NCBI GenBank assembly: GCA_902799185.1 | Contig: CADBZO010000021.1 | Span: 1-35,028 of the forward strand | DNA: 35,028 nt | DNA from: an uncultured Bacteroidales bacterium | Lineage (GTDB): Bacteria; Bacteroidota; Bacteroidia; Bacteroidales; Paludibacteraceae | Direction: 5' to 3' | In this document: positions 16,113-23,735 of the stretch, one piece after another | Layout of the letters: the number at the start of each line of letters is the position of its first letter | Numbering within the stretch: position 1 is the stretch's first letter | The notes under the pieces: model-generated | What the model was told of the DNA's origin: nothing | The model's database searches: none | What the model saw: only the letters and a program-made list of their open reading frames with translations | Translations under genes and position numbers: made by a program

Positions 16113-17765
16113 TTATTTTATGATTTTCTGACCATTGACTACATATACACCGGCAGGAAGGGCATTGATGTCTTCGCCGAGGTAATGACCGAGCAGCGAA
16201 TATACGCCGGTACGTGCAGCGGTAGCAGAGACATTATCAATCGCTTCATGCGGATCATCGTCATCATCTTCCGGTGCTACGCCGTTGGGGTCATAGGAAC
16301 CCGATACGGTATTGGAAGCACGTGTGTAACGACGTTGGTCTTTGGTCAGATCCATCACTTTGGCGATGTTGTCCACCGGCCACGTGTTCACAACAGCTTG
16401 CACCGCATTCACGTCCATAGCCACATTGGCGATCGGCGCTACGACATCGCTTACGCCGCCTTGGTTGGCGATTTGATTGCTGCCGAAGATGCTCTCGATG
16501 GTGTTAACAGTAGCCAAAGATGTCGGGATATTATCGGAAGAGATAAAGCCACCGGCTTGTGTACTATTGTTGGTAACGGTACCCATAACGTTGTATCCTG
16601 CAGAAGCGACAGTAGCCGCAGCATTCTGGATATAAACGACAGGATCGGTAGCAGTATAATCATCGTTTTTCTCATACTCCACCATGATGTTTCCGGCATA
16701 GTAAGTATTGGAGTTATTGCCGGCAGAAATAGCCGAACCATTGTTCGAACCACGGCTGCTACGTTGGCGACAGGGGTTGTTATAGAAAGTATTGCAGATG
16801 AAGTATGCTTTGGTATTCGTACCCAATCGAAGGCCCACACCGCGGTACCAGCATTTACTATCTGCCAAAAGGCAGTTGACCATATAGAGGGTACCACCGT
16901 TATCGGATACAGAAGCAGCACCTCCGTAGGTACCCCAAACCTGCTTTTCGGGTGTACTGGTAACGGTATTATAGGTAATGTTGTTACGGAACTCGCAACG
17001 CTCGAAATAAGCAATGGAGTAATCGGCAGGATCTGTAGTGGAAGAGTTGGACTTACGCGCACGAACTTGGAACGCAGAGCCCGAACCTTTGGCTGTGATA
17101 TTATCACGGAAGATACAATCGAAGCAACGCACGGCACTACCCCATATCTCTATGGCACCATTAGAACCATCGCTATCCGGATCGCCTTGCGAGTCATTAT
17201 TAAGGAAACGGCAGAAATGGAAATCCACTTGTGCTGCTTGTACGAACACCATGTTTCCCCAATACTTACTATTCATGTAACGGCCGTCACGGAAGGTAAT
17301 GCCCCATATTTCCGTTTTCTGCCAAGTAGAATAGTATGCCTCACTCTTCTCATCCGGCGTGCCATCGCCGATATAAACGAAGGCATAGTCGGTATTGTCA
17401 CCTACGCCATCACCGTCAAGGTCAGCAGAGAAAACAGATTGGCCACCTTTGGAGAAGGCATACTTAGTGTTGGTACCGGTCATGGTTGCAGGATAACCAC
17501 CTTTGAGGATGACACCTTGCGGAATGATCCAGCGGTTGGTGTTGACATCGGGTGCATAGGCACCTTCCATCAGATAGAACTCCATTCCCGGTTCAGCGGA
17601 TGCGAGCGTAGCACCGAGCATGTCAGCCGGAGCTGCATTTTCCCATGACGTACCGTCGTTATCGCCGCTACCGGCGGGGGAGAAGAAATAACGAATTGTC
17701 TCATCTTGAGCATTGAGACTCAGTGTGAGTGCTGCAAGCAGCATCGAAAAGAAAATCTTTCTCAT
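16113..17765 (-). CDS. Secreted parallel beta-helix protein with type IX sorting tail
   Basis: This 550-aa protein has a signal peptide (MRKIFFSMLLAALTLSLNAQ) and a right-handed beta-helix of the pectate-lyase-like kind, rich in N/G turns and short strands (for example CRFLNNDSQG, CEFRNNITYN, CNTFYNNPC). An acidic linker (EDDDDDP) precedes a C-terminal domain ending LPAGVYVVNGQKIIK, the classic form of a type A T9SS sorting signal. No catalytic motif of a known lyase family is recognised. It may bind or cleave the polymer handled by the locus. It lies 31 bp after susD and 4 bp before the EEP gene. Confidence 0.8.
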   Translation of the reverse strand: MRKIFFSMLLAALTLSLNAQDETIRYFFSPAGSGDNDGTSWENAAPADMLGATLASAEPGMEFYLMEGAYAPDVNTNRWIIPQGVILKGGYPATMTGTNTKYAFSKGGQSVFSADLDGDGVGDNTDYAFVYIGDGTPDEKSEAYYSTWQKTEIWGITFRDGRYMNSKYWGNMVFVQAAQVDFHFCRFLNNDSQGDPDSDGSNGAIEIWGSAVRCFDCIFRDNITAKGSGSAFQVRARKSNSSTTDPADYSIAYFERCEFRNNITYNTVTSTPEKQVWGTYGGAASVSDNGGTLYMVNCLLADSKCWYRGVGLRLGTNTKAYFICNTFYNNPCRQRSSRGSNNGSAISAGNNSNTYYAGNIMVEYEKNDDYTATDPVVYIQNAAATVASAGYNVMGTVTNNSTQAGGFISSDNIPTSLATVNTIESIFGSNQIANQGGVSDVVAPIANVAMDVNAVQAVVNTWPVDNIAKVMDLTKDQRRYTRASNTVSGSYDPNGVAPEDDDDDPHEAIDNVSATAARTGVYSLLGHYLGEDINALPAGVYVVNGQKIIK

Positions 17766-17796
17766 GATTTAATCATTTAAGCGTTATACATGTTAA

Positions 17797-19623
17797 TTAG
17801 AAATTGATATTATCATTCCATCCGGGGTTTTGTGTTAGAGCTCCAAATGTCATTGTTCTATCCGTAACAGGCACGGGATAGAGATAATCTTTGTTCTCAT
17901 CCCATATGAGTGTCATATCCTTGTATGCGACCATGTTTCCCGATGTGCCATCGGAGAGGACGATGTCCTGGTCGAAGACGAGGCAGGTGACACCTAAACC
18001 TCCGGATCTCTTGGTAGGCGAAAGAAGGATGTTGGCTTTCCCGTCACCAGTGAGGTCGTACTTGCCTTCACCCGGGAAGAAGAGTCCTTTTCTTTCGAGC
18101 GTAAAGAGATGTCCTTCGCGCCAGCGGATGATGTCCCACAGATGGAGTCCTTCGAGCGGCGTCTCCACCATTCTTTCCCTTCGGATTTCCAGAAGCACGC
18201 CTTTGTTTGGATGCGCGAGGAGCACAGGTGAAGAAAATCCATAGCCATTAGCATCGGTGAGAGAGGCATCGGGATTGGCGTTCGCCGCAGCCATATCCAG
18301 ATGCGCCATTCCTACGCGGTCACGCAGAAGGTTGACGGACATGTCAAGGTCGGACTGGGTGAGTGTACCGAGTTCGGCTTTGGCTTCAGCATAGTTGAGA
18401 TAGACCTCGGCTATACGGAATATCGGCATAGACGTGATACTGCTACCCCAACCGTTGTAGATGGACTCCATGATGTACTTGATATACTTATATCCTGTAT
18501 AGGTCATCTGGAGATTGACCGCTGTTGTTTTGTCCGCTCCCAGTTGTATGTATCCCGGTGCGTGGATGGTCTGCGCCATGCGCGGATCACGATTGGTAAA
18601 GACGTTGAGATAGGTAATCGTGTCGAATCCCGGTTTGTCGGTGAAGCGGGTGCCATCGGTCATGAGATAGAGGTCGGCATGGCGTTTGGTGAAACCGGTA
18701 GCACGTGCGACGGACCATCCCTGCGCATTATGCTTGATGTCGAGATCTTTGCTGAAATAGCGTGCCCATATCATCTCTTCGTCATGTGGAACGATGGTTG
18801 CAAAGAGCATACGATAAGGTTCCGTGCCGGTTGTATAGAGCCGATAACCACCTTCCTGCATCAGTTTGTAAGACGCATCTGCGGACTGCTTGAGCAGGTC
18901 ATCCCACGGCAGTTGTTCACGATACACATCGCCGCTACCATTGAAGACCGTACCGGCATGGTACTTGCGGAACGTTCCTTCAAAGAGGCATGCACGGGAT
19001 TTGAGCGCGAGTGCGGTATAAGCATTCACTTCGCCGGTTGTATGTATCTTCGGCAGCAGTTCATAGGCTGCATCGAGGTCAGCGATGATATGCCGGATGA
19101 TTACTTCGCGCGAGTCCCGTGGTTTGCGGAGGGCATCCTCGTCATCGGCGTTGATGGCTTCGTCGTACCAAGGTACGGCACCGAAATAGCGGAGCATGTC
19201 GAAATAGAAATACGCGCGGAAGAAACAGGCTACACCTTTGTAGTGGTTCCGAGCTTCTGCATCTTCGCATTGGTCGATATTGGCAAGGAGATAATTGACC
19301 TTGCGCAGGTTCCGCCATGTATCTTTGGACCAGAATGCTTCACCGCTATGGATATTACGTGTTCCGAGGATGAGATCGTTAGGAGCGGGAGCAATGAAAT
19401 GTTCTCCTTCTTCAGCGTACATTGTCTCGGGATCAGGCATCATACGGTAGAAATAATTGCTATACTCGCGTAGCGCATTTTCCGAGGTGAAGTAAGTGGC
19501 GGTAGAGAGCTGGTCTTCGGGGACGAGATCCATGTTGCAACTGGATAGACCGCCTGCAAGCAGGCTCAAAGTCAAAAGACCGCTTACGCTAAAAGATAAA
19601 AGACTATTTTTCATACTCATCAT
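17797..19623 (-). CDS. SusD/RagB-family surface glycan-binding lipoprotein
   Basis: This 608-aa protein has a lipoprotein signal ending LAGGLSSC, then the usual SusD start (DLVPEDQLSTATYFTSENAL) and TPR-type helical repeats (KVNYLLANIDQ, ACFFRAYFYFDMLRYFGAVP, AYTALALKSRACLFEGTFRK). The C-terminal half carries PIFRIAEVYLNYAEAKAELG and EIRRERMVET, both standard for the family. It acts with SusC at the outer membrane to capture ligand. It starts 3 bp after the susC stop. The first of three close ATG codons is chosen; the third (19614) would give a shorter signal. Confidence 0.95.
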   Translation of the reverse strand: MMSMKNSLLSFSVSGLLTLSLLAGGLSSCNMDLVPEDQLSTATYFTSENALREYSNYFYRMMPDPETMYAEEGEHFIAPAPNDLILGTRNIHSGEAFWSKDTWRNLRKVNYLLANIDQCEDAEARNHYKGVACFFRAYFYFDMLRYFGAVPWYDEAINADDEDALRKPRDSREVIIRHIIADLDAAYELLPKIHTTGEVNAYTALALKSRACLFEGTFRKYHAGTVFNGSGDVYREQLPWDDLLKQSADASYKLMQEGGYRLYTTGTEPYRMLFATIVPHDEEMIWARYFSKDLDIKHNAQGWSVARATGFTKRHADLYLMTDGTRFTDKPGFDTITYLNVFTNRDPRMAQTIHAPGYIQLGADKTTAVNLQMTYTGYKYIKYIMESIYNGWGSSITSMPIFRIAEVYLNYAEAKAELGTLTQSDLDMSVNLLRDRVGMAHLDMAAANANPDASLTDANGYGFSSPVLLAHPNKGVLLEIRRERMVETPLEGLHLWDIIRWREGHLFTLERKGLFFPGEGKYDLTGDGKANILLSPTKRSGGLGVTCLVFDQDIVLSDGTSGNMVAYKDMTLIWDENKDYLYPVPVTDRTMTFGALTQNPGWNDNINF

Positions 19624-19626
19624 ACA

Positions 19627-22600
19627 TTAGAAGGTTGCGGTTATACCGAAAGTGAATGATTTAGAAAAGCCATATGTGATGGCTTGCGAGGAAGAGACTG
19701 CGGATTCAGGGTCGATGCTCTTGCAGTAACGCAGCAACGGGCTCCAGTACCACAGGTTTTCTCCCGAGAAATAGATACGGAATTCGGAGAACACTTTCTT
19801 CCAGCACGGGAGAGTATAACCAACGGTAAGGTTTTTAAGCCGGATGTATCCGATGTTCTGGATGTAACGGCTGTTGGCGGGACCAAGGCTGTTGGCAGCC
19901 CCAAGTGCTTCATAGGCACGATAGCGCGGGAAGTAACCGTCGGGGTTATCTTCGCTCCACACATGAGACATGAAGTCTTTCTCCATAAATCCCTGATAGG
20001 GACGCGAATAAGGTCCCCAGAAGGTGGTTGCTTCATTGTTCGGATACCAGTCGCATTTTCCTACGCCTTGGAAATAGATACCGAGGTCCACGCCGTACCA
20101 GTCGGCAGAGACATGGAAGTTATAGTTATATCTGGGCAGTCTGTTTCCGATCACTTTCCTGTCACCCGGGTTGTCCACGGTGTTGTTTCCGGAAGTGATG
20201 ACACCGTCGCCGTTGAGGTCCACATAGCGTACATCGCCCGGATGGAGTCCCGGCGCGGCGGAGTTGACTTCTTTGATGATGTCGGTATATACTTCGGAAG
20301 AAACGGCATCAATTTGTGCGAGGTAGTCATCCACTTCCTGTTGGGAAGCAAAGAGTCCGTCTATCTCGTAGCCCCATATCTCGCCGAGGACTTGCCCTTC
20401 GTAATAGGTAGATAACAGCTTCTCGGGGTTGTTATATTTGGTGATGACGGTCTTGTAGTTACCGACACCGCCGCATATCTCATAGCTGAACGGTTTGCCG
20501 CACACGTTGTGTTTATCCCGCCAAGCGAGAGACACTTCCCATCCTTTGGTGGACATGTTAGCAGAGTTCTGCTTGGGGTCGGTTGCTCCATAGACAGAAG
20601 GCAGTGCCGATCCGGTATTGAGCATTCCTTCGGTATTACGCATATAAATGTCCCCGGTAATAGAGAGGCGGTTATTGAAAAAGCCGAGGTCCAAACCGAG
20701 GTCGTAGGTAGTCATTTTCTCCCATGTGAGTGTACCGGCATTTGGGTCCGCTTCGGTAGCATAGGAGAGGACAGATGTGCCATCCAACGTGATGTCCTGC
20801 GTGAACATACCGTCGGCATTGACAGACTGGATGTAGTCGTAGTAGCCGGTCATCTGGTTTGCGAGTTGTCCGGCGGAGAAACGTATCTTGGCATTGGACC
20901 ACCAGTCTTGTATGGGTTCCCAGAAGGGCTCTTCGGACATACGCCATCCGAGGCTACCGCCCGGAGTAACTGCCCAACGATAGCCGGGTGCAAAGCGGGA
21001 CGATGCATCGGCACGCACGCTGACCTCGAAGAGGTAACGTCCGTTCCAGTCATAGTTCACACGTCCAAAGAAGCCGTTGGTAGCAACAGTCTTGATAGAT
21101 TCGCTGAGGTCGGTTACTTCGCCTTTAGCAAAATTGAAGGACGACAGTTCTTCGCTCATCAGATCCATGCGTTCCGCCACAGTGGAATGATAGCGGAACA
21201 TCTCCCCGTTATAACCGGCGGTGATGTTCAGGTTGTGTTTGCCCCATGTCGGTGCCCAGCGGACGTAGACGTTGTAGTTATGGGTCTGATAGCGCGCGAG
21301 TTGCTGGCGGTAGGAATCGACGGACCGGAAGTCCTCAATGAGGTCGGTTGTTCCCTCCTTGCAGGAGTACGGCACTTTGACGGAGCGGTTGCAGATCTCC
21401 TTCATACGCCATGTGAACGAGTAGTCCGCATTGAGTGTCAGATCTTTGTAGAGGTCAAAAGTGAGACTGTTCTTGATAATCATCTCGCGGTTGCGGTTGA
21501 CATTCTTATGCTTGCCGTTGAGCAGTATGGCGCTCATGCCGTTACCGACCGTTCCGTTACCCGAGTATATCCACGGGTTGAGATAGACGAAAGAGCCGTC
21601 GGGGTTGGTGGCGGGTATGTATGCCATAGCATGAAGTGAGCCGACACGGAAGACCTCGCGCGAAGACTCCGTACCCGGGTAAGTATATTTGGAGGAGAAG
21701 AACGAGAAATTGACGCCGTAATGAAGCCAAGGCTTGATGTTGATGTTCACCTTGGCACGCGTAGAGAACTGATGCCAACGGTCGGTATTCTGTCGGAACA
21801 TACCATCCTCCATGAAATAGCGACCGGATACATAGTAGTTGATACGGTCGTTACCGCCCTTGAGGGATATGTTATAGTCCTGCATCGGGCGTGTGGACTT
21901 GAAGTAATGTTTGTACCAATCGAAGTTCGCGTAATACTTGTAGGAACCGTCAGATTGGGTTACCACCCACGGACGTTCGGAGTCTTCTGTATCGTCATTG
22001 ATACGCATCCACAGTTCGGCATAGTCGGCATCGGTATAGGTTGTCATGGCATAGTTGGTATGCTGACGGAGGAAGATGTCGCTGATGTATGCCGACCAGA
22101 AACCGGAGGTGATGAAGTCATGAGAGGTGGTCTCTGTCTTGAAACCAGCTTTGGCATCGATGGTTACCTGCGGTGCGAGTCCTTCTTTACCGGACTTGGT
22201 GGTGACGAGGATGACACCGGCGGCTGCTTTGGAACCATAGATGGCAGAAGCGGATGCATCTTTGAGGATGGAGACAGACTCTATATCGTTTGAGTTGACA
22301 CGTGCCAGATCCATCTCGACACCGTCCACAAGGACGAGGGGCTTGGTGATAGAGGCGTTGTTGATAGACGCCGCACCACGGATGTTAAAGTTATATCCGG
22401 CCCCCGGTCCTCCGGCAGAGGGTGTGATATTAAGGGCAGGGTCGGCACCTTGCAGGGCAGTAGCCATGTTCGGCGTCGGACGTCCGACGATGTCTTTCTG
22501 ATCCACTACGCTGACGGCACCGGTGAGGTTCACTTTCTTCTGTGCACCATAGCCGACGACAACCACTTCTTCAAGTTGTGCGGTTGATTCCGCCAATGCG

Positions 22601-23124
22601 ACCCGATAGGAATCGGAGTTAGCGCTGACGCGCTGCTCATAGGTCTCATACCCGAGGTAGGAGATCTGGAGATATTGTCCCGTGGCCGCATCGAGTGAAA
22701 AATTTCCGTCGAAGTCGGTGACAGTACCTTGGGTGGTACCTTTGATGACGACCGAGGCGCCTATGACGGGTTCGTTGGTAACTTTATCGACCACTATACC
22801 GCTGACGGTCCGTGCGGCGGTCTTCTTCTCTTCGGGGGAAAGGACGATGACTTTGTTCTCCGCCATTTTGTAGGCGATGCCTGTACCGGAGAACAGTTTA
22901 GACAGCACTTTGTCGAGCGGTGAGTCGGTCACGTTGAGCGTGACGGGGGTGTCCAGTCCTTGGAGAGAGCTGTTGTAAAAGAAATGGTAATCGCATTGCT
23001 GTTCCACCATCGGAAGCACATCCTTCAAGGGTTTGTTGCTTACGTTGAGAGTGAGCGTCTGCGCCTGAAGTGTCAACAACGAAAGCAGCATCGTAAACAA
23101 TGCAATGGTAAAAAGGCGTTTCAT
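19627..23124 (-). CDS. SusC/RagA-family TonB-dependent transporter with STN domain
   Basis: This 1,165-aa outer-membrane protein has a signal peptide (to about 21), then a secretin/TonB N-terminal signalling (STN) domain (about 22-98, LTLNVSNKPLKDVLPMVEQQ), a carboxypeptidase-regulatory-like beta domain (about 106-190, VSGIVVDKVTNEPVIGASVV), the SusC segment EEVVVVGYGAQKK, a plug (PLVLVDGVEM, KDASASAIYG) and the 22-strand barrel. It imports the substrate bound by SusD using TonB energy. The STN domain is the usual partner of a FecR anti-sigma factor, which matches the ECF/FecR pair upstream and suggests substrate-triggered induction of the locus. Confidence 0.96.
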   Translation of the reverse strand: MKRLFTIALFTMLLSLLTLQAQTLTLNVSNKPLKDVLPMVEQQCDYHFFYNSSLQGLDTPVTLNVTDSPLDKVLSKLFSGTGIAYKMAENKVIVLSPEEKKTAARTVSGIVVDKVTNEPVIGASVVIKGTTQGTVTDFDGNFSLDAATGQYLQISYLGYETYEQRVSANSDSYRVALAESTAQLEEVVVVGYGAQKKVNLTGAVSVVDQKDIVGRPTPNMATALQGADPALNITPSAGGPGAGYNFNIRGAASINNASITKPLVLVDGVEMDLARVNSNDIESVSILKDASASAIYGSKAAAGVILVTTKSGKEGLAPQVTIDAKAGFKTETTSHDFITSGFWSAYISDIFLRQHTNYAMTTYTDADYAELWMRINDDTEDSERPWVVTQSDGSYKYYANFDWYKHYFKSTRPMQDYNISLKGGNDRINYYVSGRYFMEDGMFRQNTDRWHQFSTRAKVNINIKPWLHYGVNFSFFSSKYTYPGTESSREVFRVGSLHAMAYIPATNPDGSFVYLNPWIYSGNGTVGNGMSAILLNGKHKNVNRNREMIIKNSLTFDLYKDLTLNADYSFTWRMKEICNRSVKVPYSCKEGTTDLIEDFRSVDSYRQQLARYQTHNYNVYVRWAPTWGKHNLNITAGYNGEMFRYHSTVAERMDLMSEELSSFNFAKGEVTDLSESIKTVATNGFFGRVNYDWNGRYLFEVSVRADASSRFAPGYRWAVTPGGSLGWRMSEEPFWEPIQDWWSNAKIRFSAGQLANQMTGYYDYIQSVNADGMFTQDITLDGTSVLSYATEADPNAGTLTWEKMTTYDLGLDLGFFNNRLSITGDIYMRNTEGMLNTGSALPSVYGATDPKQNSANMSTKGWEVSLAWRDKHNVCGKPFSYEICGGVGNYKTVITKYNNPEKLLSTYYEGQVLGEIWGYEIDGLFASQQEVDDYLAQIDAVSSEVYTDIIKEVNSAAPGLHPGDVRYVDLNGDGVITSGNNTVDNPGDRKVIGNRLPRYNYNFHVSADWYGVDLGIYFQGVGKCDWYPNNEATTFWGPYSRPYQGFMEKDFMSHVWSEDNPDGYFPRYRAYEALGAANSLGPANSRYIQNIGYIRLKNLTVGYTLPCWKKVFSEFRIYFSGENLWYWSPLLRYCKSIDPESAVSSSQAITYGFSKSFTFGITATF

Positions 23125-23137
23125 GGGCGGTATGTTT

Positions 23138-23548
23138 TTATTCTACATTCAGTGTAACGGGTATCTGTATGGGTTGGAAATCCCAATTAGGATACTCCAG
23201 CCTGCCCCAGAAATAGATACGCACTTCGCCTGCTTGGGTGAGGGCTATCTTGCCGGAGGTGAAACAGATGGTGCCTGCGATCGTATCGGGTGTACAGAAG
23301 TCCGCTGTCTTTTCCGGATCTGATCCCCACCAAGAGGTATAGAACCAGTAGGTGGCTTTCTTGAGCGAAGGGTCTCCCGGGCTCAACATGGTGATGGACG
23401 CCTGTACGGTGTCACCAAGGGCATAGACCGCTTTGGAGGGACTCAGCGTAATCTCGCTGAACTTCGGCAACTCCCTCTGCTGCTCCTTCTTGCAGGCAAC
23501 GAACGCCGGCAAAAGGAGCATAAGGAAGATATATAAACGGAGTTTCAT
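23138..23548 (-). CDS. Small surface lipoprotein, Ig-like
   Basis: This 136-aa protein has a lipoprotein signal (LLLPAFVAC) and one predicted beta-sandwich (SPSKAVYALGDTVQASITML, then TLNVE at the end), like PKD or SusE-type N-terminal modules but without the carbohydrate-binding domains of SusE/F. It lies 13 bp before susC. It is probably an outer-membrane accessory lipoprotein of the SusCD complex; this is by position and no family is named. Confidence 0.75.
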   Translation of the reverse strand: MKLRLYIFLMLLLPAFVACKKEQQRELPKFSEITLSPSKAVYALGDTVQASITMLSPGDPSLKKATYWFYTSWWGSDPEKTADFCTPDTIAGTICFTSGKIALTQAGEVRIYFWGRLEYPNWDFQPIQIPVTLNVE

Positions 23549-23583
23549 ATAATCAGGATTTAAGATATGTACACGATAGCGTA

Positions 23584-23733
23584 TCAGTCTCCACCATTCA
23601 GGTGGTATGTATCGGCAGGTATGTAGGACTGTATTCCAATATCCCCTTTATCGCCACTACCGCTCAAGAGGCGGCACATCGGGAGCACTTCTGTATGCTC
23701 GGTACAAGGTTTTATATACATCTTTTTTTCCAT
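23584..23733 (-). CDS. 49-aa peptide between beta-helix and lipoprotein genes
   Basis: ATG at 23733, two bases after the stop of the beta-helix gene, opens 49 codons to TGA at 23584-23586: MEKKMYIKPCTEHTEVLPMC and so on, ending TYHLNGGD. Its form (basic start, KP.TE.TEVLPM, then a Gly/Ser/Asp-rich tail) is like the short peptides commonly found near secreted-protein genes in Bacteroidales. The coupled start and fixed strand support a real gene. Function unknown. Confidence 0.6.
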   Translation of the reverse strand: MEKKMYIKPCTEHTEVLPMCRLLSGSGDKGDIGIQSYIPADTYHLNGGD

Positions 23734-23735
23734 GG

